DNA of 64,000 nt from Polyodon spathula (GCF_017654505.1 NC_054537.1:61034145-61098144); one strand, 5' to 3'; shown: positions 37,790 to 48,965, counted from the first letter of the stretch. The notes: generated by a model not told the origin, from the sequence alone. A program made the numbers and translations.

Positions 37790-40178
37790 TATCTTGCTCA
37801 TTTGACTGTTAGTAGCTTATTGATCCCAGAATCTCATCAAGCAGCTTCTTGAAGGATCCCAGGGTGTCAGCTTCAACAACATTAGTGGGGAGTTGGTTCC
37901 AGACCTTCACAATTCACTATGTAAAAAAGTGCCTTCTATTTTCTGTTCTGAATGCCCCTTTGTCTAATCTCCATTTGTGACCCCTGGTCCTTGAATTAGA
38001 TCGCCGTGTAGTCGTCTTTGTTCAAGACTGAATAGATTCAATTATTTTAGCCTGTCTGCATATGACATGCCTTATAAGCCCGGAATAATTCTGGTCCTCC
38101 TTCTTTGCACTCTTTCTAGAGCAGCAATATCCTGTAATGAGGTGACCAGAACTGAACACAGTATTCAGGATGAGGTCTTACTAGTGCATTGTACAGTTTT
38201 AACATTGCTTCCCTTGATTTAAATTCAACACTTTTCACAGTGTATCCGAGCATCTTGTTTGCCTTTTTTTATAGCTTCCCCACATTGTCTAGATGAAGAC
38301 ATTTCTGAGTCAACAAAAACTCCTAGGTCTTCTGCAATTTCAGTATCTCCCATATGATATTTATAATGCAGATTTTTGTTTCCTGGATGCAGTACCTTAC
38401 ACTTTATTACATGTCATTTGCCATGTGTCTACCCAGTTTTGAATGCTACTAAATCATTTTTAATGCCCTTTGCTACTGCAACAGTGTTTGCCACTCCTCC
38501 TACTTTTGTGTCTTCTGCAAATTTAACAAGTTTGCTATCTATACCAGAATCTAAGTCATTAATGTAGATTAGGAATAGCAGAGGACCTAATATTGATCCC
38601 TGTGGTATTCCACTGGTTACCTCGCTCCGTTTTGAAGTTTCTCCTCTAATCACTACTTTGTTTTCTACATGTTAACCACTCCCTAATCCATATACATGTG
38701 TGTGGCAGAGCAAAGCTCTGCCCTTTTTAAATTGGCAGGGATGGGGTTAATTTCCCCTACCTGCCTGGGTTTATTATGTTCAGGTGGCTGGGGTTGATTA
38801 GGTTAATTAACGATCAATCAGCGCCCAGCAACCTGACATAAAAGGAGGCCTCTGCTTCTCATTTGGGAGGAGGGAGCTGAGGAAGCAGGTTGGTTTTGTT
38901 TGGTGTCTAATTTTTTCTAAATCCAGTGAAGGCATTGCCCAGCCTGGAAATCTTTATTTTTGTAAGTTTTGCTATTTTTGTTTGGTTATTTGTGTTTAAA
39001 CGTCATTATTTTTGCCCTTGTGCCTTTTTATTTTGTGTTTATTTATAATAAAAGTATATATTTTTTGAACTGCAGTCTGTCTCTGGGCCTCTAGCCTCTA
39101 ATCTCCCTTTCCTAAAACCATGTTGATTGTCTCCCAGGATACTGTTACCATATAGGTAATTTTCCATTTTGGATCTTATTATAGTTTCCATAAGTTTGCA
39201 TATAATAGAAGTCAGGCTTACTGTGGCGAGAGATTGTTACATGATCTTGGTTAGCAGTTTGTAAATAACTTATTTCATTTCTTTGAGTATTATTGGGAGG
39301 ATCTCATTTGTTTTGTTTATTTTAAGAGTTCTTAGTCCCTTTAACACTTTTTCTTCAGTTATGCTAAAGTTATTTAAAACTTGATAGGAACAGGTTGACA
39401 TGTGGGGCATGTTGTCAGTATCTTCCTTTGTAAAAACTTGTGAAAAGCAATCATTTCATATATTTGCTATTTTTTTCATCTATGATTTTGCCATTTGTAT
39501 CTCTGAGACATTTAACCTCCTCTTTGAATGTTCTCTTGCTGTTGTAATATTGGAAAAACATTTTGGAATTGGTTTTAGCCCCCTTAGCAATGTTCATTTC
39601 TATATCTCTCTTGGCCTTTCTAACTTTCCTTTTGACTTGCATTTGCAATTCTGTACTCTTGCTGTGTACTTTTCTTTTTGATCCCTTTTTAAACGCTCTG
39701 TATAGTGTCTTTTCGCTGAAATATTTTTTTAATTGATCTATTAAACCATTTTGGCAATTTAGTTTTAGATTTATTTGTCTACTTTTGGGATGTAATTGTT
39801 TTGCGCCTCTAGTACTACATTTTATAAAAAAAACAGCCATCCTTTTTCTGTGGATGTTTTCTCTATTTTACTCCAATCTGCTTCTGTTAGTGTCTGTTTC
39901 ATACCTTCATAGTTTGCCTTTCTAAAATTGTAAACCCGAGCTTTAGTCATTACTTTTTCGGTTTTATAAATCACTTCAAATGCGAACATGTTGTGGTCTG
40001 AGTTTGCCAGTGGTTCTCTGACCTCTGTTTTAGTTATTCTGTCTTCGTTATTTGAAAAGACTAAATCAAGGCATGCCTCCCCTCTACTCGGTGCCTTGAC
40101 AAATTGCGTTAGGAAGCAGTCCTTTGTCATTTCCACCATTTGTTTCATCCGTCGTGCTCCCCACCGGGTTTCCCATTT
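37790..40178 (-). pseudogene. CR1-like ORF2 pseudogene
   Basis: Read from 40178 downward: MVEMTKDCFLTQFVKAPSRG with EACLDLVFSNNEDRITKTEV next, then REPLANSDHN, the endonuclease end with SDHN. A frameshift follows near 39830, then the linker KAKRDIEMNIAKGAKTNSKM. The RT is split by the LTR. Beyond it [20 protein letters not shown] and [10 protein letters not shown] remain, so the catalytic FADD reads FAED. C-terminal pieces reach about 37790. The LTR removed about 156 bp of RT relative to copy 3. Confidence 0.85.
38701..39100 (+). mobile_element. LTR remnant, family D, inside LINE copy 2
   Basis: It begins TGTGGCAGAGCAAAGCTCTG, itself a palindrome, then GGCAGGGATGGGGTTAATTT and CCCCTACCTGCC, a second inverted pair. 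A CATAAAAGG box (38838-38846) and AATAAA at 39047-39052 suit an LTR. The element stops at CTCTAGCCTCTA, where LINE sequence resumes at ATCTCCC. The right end lacks a clear CA terminus and the LINE has lost about 156 bp, so a deletion probably trimmed this junction. Confidence 0.65.
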
Positions 40179-40346
40179 TATATATTGAATGTTGAATCAT
40201 TTGTGGGTAAATGTTGAAAAAGTTTGTTTAATCAGGTTATCTTTATCTATTATTAGGACTTTAGGACTTTGATTAAGATCTAATAACATTTTAGGTTTGA
40301 AATATGTGAAAATCCTAAGGGGTTCACAAACTTTCTCTGCACGGTA

Positions 40347-40702
40347 CTTTTCATCCAAAAGCCAATTTTCAACTGTGTAGAAAGAAAAGTGAACACAAAT
40401 CAGTACACTTTTTTTTAAAATGTTTGCTGCAGAGCGCTTTTTTTTTTTTTTTTTTTCTACACAGCTGAAGGGCTTTCCTTGTGTATGTATAGGACTTCAA
40501 ATTAGTCTGTCACTTCTACACAGCTCCAAATCTTTTGTCAACAGTGAGGTATTTTGGTTTTCCTCAATCAACTTTAAAGCTTTTTCATCTCCCTTTTTCA
40601 TTCTTTTAATTTTTGTTCTGTTTGCTAGATCTGTCAATTTCTTTCTTGTTTTGGCTACTGTTCTTTGGCCCTCCCCAACAGTGTTTACTGCATCATTGCT
40701 CA

Positions 40703-40739
<37 letters not shown>

Positions 40740-41249
40740 TTAAAACTTTTCAGAAAACTTGCCAAATAAGACATTTATGTCTACCAGCCATTTCGATAAT
40801 TTTATGCTTTTTTTCTTTAAAAAAAAAAAAAATAGCTTTCCTTTGCAACCCTGCTATTGTGTTTTTACTTAATCGGTCACTGTGCCTTAAAATTGATTAT
40901 CAATTTAGTGATTTCACTCATTGTAGATTGCAGAATAAGCGCAAGCAAAGGCACTTGGAAGTGCTTTATGAAATGCACTCAGTGCCAACCTCTGCGTCCT
41001 CGCAACCCCATCACAGTCACAGGACTTTTGAAACGGGATCGTGGTTTGCTGGCTTAATTATTTTGGTGTAGAAGTTCATCTGTAAGCACTACCTGTCCAT
41101 ATGACATACATTAAAAATAGGGTATGAAATGGTAATGTTTATAAAATGTTTTTTTTCCCAAATTGATTTATAATTACAAAACCTGTCAAAGTCTTCAGCT
41201 GCAGTCAATCATGATAATGTATGCATATTTTCATTAACTGACCAATAAG
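40347..41249. other. No gene assigned; poly(T)-rich spacer
   Basis: Contains T-runs at 40439-40456 and 40707-40738. Between them is a 68-codon Lys-rich minus-strand frame (40497-40703) that I cannot place in any family. The rest has no signature. Confidence 0.4.
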
Positions 41250-41760
41250 TTGCCACCGGTTCCATCAAAGCATTACAAAAGACAATATTCCTCTGTCCAG
41301 GAGAGCAACCACCAAGAAAAGGTGTTAAAACCAAGCCTCACCCAGGACAACTGGAGGCTGCTAGAGACTGGAAAATGTTGGTCAACTGCTTATTTGAGTG
41401 CCACCACTAACCTTCGACCAGACATTGTTTTGTGGTCTGGATCAGCACGCCTTGTTCATATGGTAGAGTTTACAGTGCCGTGGGAGGATGCTGTGGATGA
41501 GGTGTATGAGAGGAAGAAACTTCGGTATGCTCAATTAGCTGCTGAAGCGGAACAGCGAGGATGGAGAGTCCGGGTTTATGCAGTGGAGGTGGATTGTCGG
41601 GGATTTGTGGCACACTCTACAGCCCGGTTTCTCAGATGTTGGGTTCAGTGGCCAAGAGTTGCATCGCACAGTGAAGAACTTATCTGAAGCAGCAGAAAGG
41701 AGCAGCAACTGGCTGTGGTTGAGACTGAAAGATTCTGTCTGGGGATCTCAAGCACAATAG
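41250..41760 (+). pseudogene. Retroelement-type nuclease domain fragment (PD-(D/E)XK-like)
   Basis: The frame from 41250 reads KPSLTQDNWRLLETGKCW, then LRPDIVLWSGSARLVHMVEF with TVPWEDAVDEVYERKKLRYA next, then QRGWRVRVYAVEVDCRGFVA. RPD, a gap of about a dozen residues, then a VEFTVPW strand and ERKK resembles the restriction-like endonuclease found at the C-terminus of some non-LTR retrotransposons. A frameshift near 41640 continues LSEAAERSSNWLWLR, the usual end of such proteins. No reverse transcriptase is present upstream. Family placement is from recall of the motif pattern and is tentative; a host-derived PD-(D/E)XK protein is the alternative. Confidence 0.55.
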
Positions 41761-42182
41761 GAAGAAAGCAATGCTGATGTACAGGTAAGTAAGCTGGGCT
41801 GAGTTGAGTGGGAGATGGAGGGGGGTGATACTGGGATGCCAGAATCACTTCTTTTGAGGTGTCGTGGGCTAGTTGACGAAACACTGAGGATGGAAGGTGC
41901 CCACTTGAAGACCCTAGAGATGTACCCTACTTAGTTCAATCCAGACGGTTGTCATGCTGATGTGCTGGGGAGATCGCACTGTGGTTGATCCCCGGAGCCA
42001 GCATCGCAGCCGTTGTGTGTGCTGATGCGCTGGAGAGGCAAAATAAACTGATCCCTGGAGCCAGCATTACACTTCAGCCATCAACACCAGACAGAAGTAT
42101 ATCTACATCATCAGATGGAAAGCAATGCAAATGGATGGAGATGCGATGTATCACATTAGTTTACTGTAAAGCTACATCTTAG
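41761..42182 (+). mobile_element. Probable 3' part of the nuclease-bearing element
   Basis: Sequence after the nuclease frame repeats short phrases: GATCCCCGGAGCCAGCATC (about 41988) and GATCCCTGGAGCCAGCATT (about 42051), each preceded by a TGCTGATG..CTGG phrase (41959, 42025). This resembles a 3' UTR with internal duplication rather than unique DNA. A GTGTGACAGGTTACGCCCAC phrase at 42271, just outside, resembles the family B LTR start but no far end was found. Confidence 0.4.
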
Positions 42183-42552
42183 TTGGTGCTTATCTTTGCG
42201 AGAGCTGAGTTCAAATCAGCATGAAGTTTTAACATCTACTCTCATGTAATGGAAATCATTTTATTTATGGTGTGACAGGTTACGCCCACCCCTATGTTTT
42301 TTATTATGATTTCACCCTTTTTGGTCCTATATTGGACCAGGTCCAACATTGCAATTTTCCCTTTCTAGTCCAGTGTGAGACCCTGTCTGACATCATGAAA
42401 AAGACGTAAAGCACAGGTCTCTAGTAGTTTTTTCCCCAGAAAAATCCGAGAAAACCTTTAACTGGCTGAGTGAGATTTGTTGAAGAATTTTATTAGTCAG
42501 TAAATAAGTTATTATGAAGACTTTATTGGCATTACAGAGGCTAATTCACAAG

Positions 42553-43500
42553 CCTATTATTATTAATTTCTTAGCAGACACCCTTACCTAGGGCGATTTA
42601 ATATTGCATACCAAATAAAATATATATCAAGAATTACAGTACAATTAAGACCAAGATAGAAAATACAACGACTTCAGTCCTAATAAGAGCAAATACAAAA
42701 CAGTACGATTTGATGCAGGGGCAATCCAAGAGCAGATAACAATGTTAGATACAAGTGCAAGTGAAATACAAAATACTACAGATTGGATTAAGTGCAGGAT
42801 TAAATACAGTAAAATAGGAAGCAGATTTGCAAGTTAAAGTGCATTAAAGGCAGAGTGGAGAGATGGAGAGAAGTTGAAGGAGAGGAAGGAATCTGGCAGA
42901 GTGGGTGGGGTTGGAGAGATGGATATTAAAATCACCTAACTGGACAGTTGGGGTAGACAGAGGGTAGGGAGGAGAGGAGATAGTCAAGTTAATCAAGAAA
43001 GTGAGCGAGAGGTCCAGGGGGTATAGTACAATTAGCAGGAGTTGACAGGGAGAGGTTAGTTGGACAGCGTGAAAATCAAAGGTGTTAACAGAGACTGAGG
43101 AAAGGTCACAGGGGACAGAAAAGAGTGAAGAGGGAAGAGAAGAGGTCCGGTCCTACCTCCCTGTCCACTGAGACACAGAGTATGGAATAGGACATAGAGA
43201 GAGGACAAAGCAGCAGGAGTTAGTGTTATCAGGAGAGAGCCAGTTTTCAGTGAGCGCAAGGAAATCGAAAGAGAGGTGGGAGGTAAAGGCAGAGGTAAAA
43301 TCAGCTTTAATAGCAGAAGTGACAGTTCCAGAGGGCACCAGAGAGAGTGCAGGAGGGGAGAGTGGGAAATAACAGGAATGTGAGAGAGAGCCATAGAAGA
43401 ACAGGTGAGACAGAGAGGTACAGTAATAGTAGTAGTTGGTGTCTTCCAGAGCGCTGCTAGTTTCAGATTTTCTCCAATAACCTCTCCTCAAACTCTTACT
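42553..43500 (-). pseudogene. L2-like LINE, endonuclease joined to 3' tail
   Basis: From 43500 downward the decayed translation follows a fish L2 endonuclease: ALEDTNYYYYCTSLSHLF, FDFLALTENWLSPDNTN (catalytic Glu of the TETW motif in LTENW), LSGQGGRTGPLLF, then VQLGDFNIHLSNPTHSARF with the GDFN motif near 42930. Just after this, coding similarity ends and the 3' tail begins, closing TAAATCGCCCTAGGTAAGGG and TGTCTGCTAAGAAATTAATA. The whole RT is absent, so this is an internally deleted copy with both parts in the same orientation. Confidence 0.75.
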
Positions 43501-45779
43501 TTGCAAGGGAACTGGGTAACAGCTGCTAAAGTGCCCTAAGACAATTGCAAATCAAGCCATATTCAATTTAAACACACTCACCTGGTACTAAGAACAACAG
43601 TGAGTGGATCACCCAATTAAAACACCACCTTAATAATCTTACTTTAAATATAGCTAATGTCAAGAGTTGGAGTGAGGCCTCTAGTAGTCAATGGGAGAGA
43701 TTTGGAAAAGCAAAAGGTCACAGCTCAGACTGCCCTTGGACTTGTGGCCCTTAGACTGTCTGGCAAGTAGAACAGCTGGTGTTTTAAGATACTGATTGCC
43801 AATTTCATGTCACTCCACTCAGGAGACCTGGGTTCAATAAAGCCTACAGTACATCACAATTGAAATTCACACTTAGCCTACTACAGAATTCAGCACAATT
43901 GGAAGATTGAGTTCCTGAAGGTTATAGAAGGGGGTGTTTAGGTCAGGTCTGATGTGTGCTCACAGAGATAGAAAAGAACAGAGAGCTGTGAAAACTGGGG
44001 GGGGATCAAGTTTCAGGTTCTGTTCAAAACAAGTGTGAAGCATAGTTCTTTATCATAATTACCAGAGCTTTAGACACAGTCCCTGATACCCATGTTTTGT
44101 GTTAAATGGCTTGTCAAATAAGAACATTCTAAAATGTTATTTAATATATATAGTAACAATAATAGTGGTTCACAACTGCAAGGATGAACTCACTGACAAA
44201 GCTACACTGATCTCCGTATATACTGTACACTTTATATTTACATATTATACTATAATATTACATATTATATATATAAATTAGAGTGTGTATGAAAACATAC
44301 ATGGAGTTGTTAACATAATGGAGAAAATAATTGTTTCTGATTGCCTGTAAAGTGGTCAATAGCTACTGCTGTTCTACAGTAACTAAACAGTAAGATTATT
44401 GGTTACACACCAGTATGTCTTCCCTTACAAAGAAAACAGAAAACACTTAGTGCAAGTTTATTAAAATCACTACAGTCGGAAGAACAAAGACTGTTGTAAA
44501 ACTCTAGGAAACTAGGTCTACTAGACAAATATTTTGGTAGAAGTCTTTATCAGTATGTTATTGTTACAACCTATAAAGAGAGTGATATGGTACTTTTACT
44601 TTGGATTCACTGTTTAAAGTTATGGATAAATAAGTTATATTAAATGCCCCAATTTAGCTGAGTTCACTCTATTCATGTACCAGTGTTGTATCATCTTCTA
44701 ATGCTCAGTGACATCTGGATGAATTTTATAGTATTGTATTCAAGAAACAGAGTTTAAAACGTCTGATAAGTGTAAGTACATGAGTACCAGGATGTTCCAT
44801 GGAATTCTACAATTGTATATTGGCCTTTTAAAGAAAGGTGCAGTTTACAAGTAAAAGGATGAAAGCAAAATGGTTCACACTTTACAAAACAAGTAAATTG
44901 GGGCCAAGATGCATTTATGATTATTATAATAGTTTATTACATTAAGGACAACACAGTTTCTGTAATAAACTCACCCATTTTGTTGTTTTGTTTTTTTTTA
45001 ATTAATTTTTTATTTGTTTTAGACTGAGCAAAATTTTAATTTCATACTGGTGCACTTTAGTTATCAAAACATCCCATATTATAAGTCTACTGCATACCAA
45101 TGACATTTAAGCTTGCACTACTCTGTACTTACAAGCAAAACAAACAAAAAAATAAAATTACCTTGATTTTCACCCACTTGAATAAGACAAGATAAAAAGG
45201 AGTGAAACTACTGGTGCTATTTTAATCAAATTTAGGAGGCAAAGTTTCCTCTGGAATGCAATTTTATACATTAGGAAAAGGCTTAATGTAAGGAACAGAG
45301 TGTATTTCATGAAACATACTGTGTTTGAACTTTAGAGGAAGTGTGATCGCTATCCCACCCTAGAAAGAAAGCCTGCACCTGTGAGGGGAAAGAAGACATT
45401 GACCCTGATGACATTTTAGGATGAAACACAAACAAGACATAAAAGAATAACTTTAGACAACCTAAACGAAAGTGCAGTGGAGAGGAAAAAACACCTTTCT
45501 TTTTTCTTTCTTTAGGTGGAAACCTCTGGTGATCCCAGCAGAGAGGGCGTTGGATATGCACCACAGCCGGGGCACAACTCCGCCGCGGGGTTTTCTCAAA
45601 AAAGTCTCCCAGCCGTCATCCCAGACCTCCTTTTCCCGCTCTCCCTTATCTCCTCTCTCCACTCTTTTCCCCATTTTCAAAAATAATAAAAAAAAAAAAA
45701 AAATCAAATTAAAAAAATGTTCCCGCAATATCACTGGTCTCACTCTCTGAGGCAATGATATCCCATAATTGACGCCATA
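43501..45779. other. No gene recognised
   Basis: AT-rich spacer. At 45520-45650 a GC-rich patch with GCCGGGGCACAACTCCGCCG and a run of A's after it may be another repeat, but I could not place it. No domain-bearing frames. Confidence 0.4.
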
Positions 45780-46245
45780 TGTGGTAAAGATGGCGTGGGT
45801 GGTGACGTCAGCGTCCTGGGATACGTGGTTGAAACTTGTTAAATAGTAAATAAAAGACTTTATAAAACAAAACAAAAGGTTCACAAAACTAATTAAAAAA
45901 AGATCAAACAAGTACCTTTGTAACAACTTCACACAAATAGTAGCAACCATCTGTGTGGCGCTCTGTCTCAGTGAGTCTCTCTCCTTCTCCAACCACACCC
46001 TTAATGAGCCCAGAGTGGGTCCTTATACTACCCATCAATAAATCAATTACCTCATTAAGGCTCCAGCCACATTCTTCCCAAAGTTTTTGTGGATGGGGAA
46101 TTAACCCCATCCTTGCCACAATACATAATAATAAATAATAATACAGACTGCAAATAAATATACACAAATATAACATCAACAATAATAATACAATGAAAAT
46201 AATAGCACGTAAACACAATACACAAGAGGTGGGCACCCTGTCACA
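45780..46245 (-). mobile_element. Solo LTR, family B copy 3
   Basis: Minus strand: starts TGTGACAGGGTGCCCACCTC and ends CGCCATCTTTACCACA (TG...CA). The flanks are CCATA (45775-45779) and CCATG (46246-46250), a five-base target duplication with one mismatch. It shares the GTGCCCACC start with 48321-48965 and the GCCATCTT end with 27418-28013. A 178-codon minus-strand frame overlaps it and runs beyond its edge (45462-45998); it has no domain and is judged spurious. Confidence 0.7.
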
Positions 46246-46979
46246 CCATGTCGATGATCTTGATTACATTCCTAGTGCTTTGCTGTGTTTCCTTTACACC
46301 TGTTCTTCATTCTTGTGTGGATAAGACACAGACGTTAAAAGCCAAGGACGCATTGCAAATCCACAATCACCTAAGGAAACTTTATTGTAATATCTAATAT
46401 GCTGTTTTCTATACCAAGATTTCAGTTGTATAATTCAAATAAAATCTACAGTAGATGTCAGGCTACGATTGCATTGATAATTACACTGGGTGCAAATAAG
46501 TATATCATTATAGAAATACAACATATGTTCCATAAGGTTACAAATGGTTAAAATAAGTGAATACATCTCATTCATCTACAAGTATAGCAAATGCTAAAAT
46601 ATTTTCATAACTACAAATATTGAATTATCAAGTCTGTAAGAAATTAACCCTGATCCCGTACGCTCGTATTCTGTATTTTGTATTATGTCTTTTTTTAAGG
46701 TGAGTTATATACTCTTTTATTAATTAAAAACCTTTTTTTTACCAAGTGCAAATGAACTCCTGATAAATGATGACAACACGGATTTGCTTTTAAATTCCCA
46801 CACAAACAAAAGAAATAGTCGCAGGCACTGTCAATTAAGACATTAACATTATTTGGTAAATCACATTAGGAAGATTATTTAATAATGAAAACTGCTTGAA
46901 AATGCCAAAATCAATGCTACCTACAGATTTCTTGGTTAACATTGGATTATTATTTACACACTTTTTAAAATTCTGCTCA
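46246..46979. other. No gene recognised
   Basis: AT-rich spacer upstream (on the plus strand) of the exonuclease-like pseudogene. Nothing identifiable. Confidence 0.4.
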
Positions 46980-47430
46980 TTAAATCATATTTAAATGACG
47001 TATTGGATTTAAATTGCAATTAAAACATGTGCATTTCCAGTACGCATGCTTCTTTTCCATTAGCTGCTGCAGTGCTTTGACATCCTCAAAAGCGTTGTGT
47101 GCACTGCAGCTACATTTCATAAACAGATTGAAAGGGTTCTCCTGGGAATAAGGGCATACTCCAGGATACTCATCTACTGCTTTCATAAGAATCGAATGAT
47201 TTCACATTGTGACCTACAAGAACAGGGTTTCTTAAATGCATTATCCATTCTAGAAAATCAGACAAAGCTTTGGATAGGAGGAGGTTCTTACGTGTTTTAT
47301 CATAGTACAGTATAGCTTTTCTAAAAGATAATTTTGGCATTTGAGATGCAGATGAGCTAATCCCATTTGAAGGCTTGATGTACTTGTTGAATGTCTCCTC
47401 TTGATAATTTGCTGAATACTGGATAATTTC
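46980..47430 (-). pseudogene. DEDDh exonuclease-like pseudogene fragment
   Basis: From 47430 to 47171 the minus strand stays open for about 87 codons: EIIQYSANYQEETFNKYIKP, then ALSDFLEWIMHLRNPVLVGH with NVKSFD next. VGHNVKSFD matches the ExoII motif of DEDDh 3'-5' exonucleases. After a frameshift and an apparent loss of about 20 residues, a second frame reads YPGVCPYSQENPFNLFMKCS and then CSAHNAFEDVKALQQLMEKK. AHNAFED is the ExoIII motif with the conserved His and Asp. ExoI (the D-x-E strand) should lie upstream of EIIQ but is not visible; CCAG at that edge could be a splice acceptor. Active homologues degrade DNA or RNA from 3' ends. Whether this is a host pseudogene or a domain carried by a transposon is open. 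Confidence 0.65.
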
Positions 47431-48226
47431 AAAATAACAAAATGTGTAATGTCAACAGTGAGTACAGGGTGGGCCAAACAGCATGCAGTATGGTAATTTT
47501 CTGTTTTTCTTTTAAAATAATACATATAAAATAACACCTGCAATATTAGAAAGTGTTCAACGCTCATGTCTCGGTCACGCTCAGATTTGTTTGCAAGAAC
47601 AAGTATGACCATTTGAGAATTTGTTGTAATAAAAATAGCAATACCTACATTGCGTGACTTTTGGCACAGCCTGTATAACAACTATAGTTTTAAATTGTAT
47701 TCATATCTATTGATAATTATTTGGTCCTTAGCCCTCTATAACATATATATTTTTCAATAAATAGTTTACTTCCTTAGACCATTTATTTACTACAATAGCC
47801 CTGCCCAAAGAAGATGTTTCCATATCACAGAACAAACTACTCCTTTCCCAAGTGCTTCTCTGCTTCTGGTTTAGACACAGCTGATTTGAATCTGTAACAC
47901 ATCTGCTCCACTTTGGTAGGCTGTCCCTATTCTCAGTCCCAGCCACTGTTCTGTGTTGATTTTGTATCTTTATTTTCTATTCTCCTTCTTTTATATTCCC
48001 TTATACTGGACTTCCTCTTCTCACACTGCTCCTTCCTGTTTATCTTGCTTGCATGCTGAACTGTGAGCAGATATATACAAAGTATATATCTGCTCAAAGT
48101 ATAAAGTAGATATATACACTGTAGAAATCCCTCATTTATAAATACAGGAGTCAGATAAGTACACTATGTTTGGATATAGCTATTATAGGTACCATACATG
48201 TGCCAATGTTTGCGCCATAATATGTA
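47431..48226. other. No gene recognised
   Basis: Includes an imperfect repeat of AGATATATACAAAGTATATA near 48068-48115. Otherwise unique-looking spacer. Confidence 0.4.
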
Positions 48227-48320
48227 CAGTTGTAGTCAAAATGGAAAAGCACTGTGTGGGCTATTATTGACAAACACCGGAGAACAGAAACTACTGCAAG
48301 AAGCGCCAGGTGTGGAAGAC

Positions 48321-48885
48321 TGTGGCAGGCTGGCATGAGCAGTGATGTCAGATCCGGAAGAACACACCGTACCGAGAGTGAAATAAATGCGAATCACACA
48401 GCAGACTGGGGTATGAAACATGCTGATGCGCGTATTTATTACACAAACTAAAAGATTTAACAAAACACAAAACAAATGGCATGTGGGCTAAAACAACCAA
48501 AGTAACACACAGATAATAATTACAAGTACCGTGCTGGTACTGAACCAACATGTGTAGCAATTGTTTCTTTTAATTATTATTATTATTTTACCTCCTTTTA
48601 CTCCTGTTCTCTACTCCTGAACACTCTTCACCCATTGCAACCAAAGCTGCCGTGTTTTTATAGTGGTGACAGGGGGATTAACTAGCTATTAATTATCTTG
48701 TTAACCCCTCGGTCACATTCTGCACGGGTTCACTATAGATATCATATTATGTAGCTGGACAGTAACACATTCCCACAAGGTAATTTTCAAAAAACTAAAA
48801 CAATAACAAATAACGGCAGTGGCTTTTCATCCACGCCACAAACAATAATAATACAATAAATCATAATACAATAATAATAATAATG

Positions 48886-48941
<56 letters not shown>

Positions 48942-48965
48942 TTAGGGGGTGGGCACTTTGCCACA
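48321..48965 (-). mobile_element. Solo LTR, family B copy 2, inside Tc1
   Basis: Minus strand: starts TGTGGCAAAGTGCCCACCCC and ends GCATGCCAGCCTGCCACA after reversing (TG...CA). The flanks are AAGAC and AAGGC, a five-base target duplication with one mismatch. It has a TATAAAAACA box (plus-strand 48652-48662) and includes a (CA)n tract at 48893-48931. Clearly related to 27418-28013. Confidence 0.8.
48893..48942. repeat. (CA)n/(TA)n microsatellite
   Basis: About 20 CA units then a few TA units, within the family B LTR near its minus-strand start. Confidence 0.9.

Larger units (their letters stand above)
37751..40181 (-). mobile_element. CR1-like LINE, copy 2 (5'-truncated, LTR inside)
   Basis: From the plus side it opens TAAGAACATAGTTTACAAAT, the reverse of the LINE 3' end, and closes within the endonuclease at CCCATTTTATA. 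The flanking Tc1 sequence reads ...ACATGGATA before and ATATTGAATG after. In Tc1 copy 1 the same place is continuous (GATATTGAATGTTG). That locates the insertion to a few bases and shows no target duplication longer than about 3-4 bp. A family D LTR interrupts it at 38701-39100. Confidence 0.9.
36407..40344 (+). mobile_element. Tc1/mariner element, family 1 copy 2 (interrupted)
   Basis: The left end CAGTGCCAAGAAAGTTTGTG and the right end CACAAACTTTCTCTGCACGG are inverted and flanked by TA (36405-36406, 40345-40346). Without the LINE inserted at 37751-40181 it would be about 1.5 kb. Sequence on both sides of the LINE is collinear with copy 1 at 14617-15850. Confidence 0.9.

Noticed and set aside
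40420..41071. Phe-rich plus-strand frames
   Set aside because: They are driven by poly(T) tracts; no membrane protein family is recognisable.
43056..43506. Two overlapping minus-strand frames as separate genes
   Set aside because: They are shifted pieces of one L2 endonuclease remnant.
45462..45998. 178-codon minus-strand frame
   Set aside because: It straddles the edge of a solo LTR and is low-complexity Phe/Leu/Lys-rich, without motifs.
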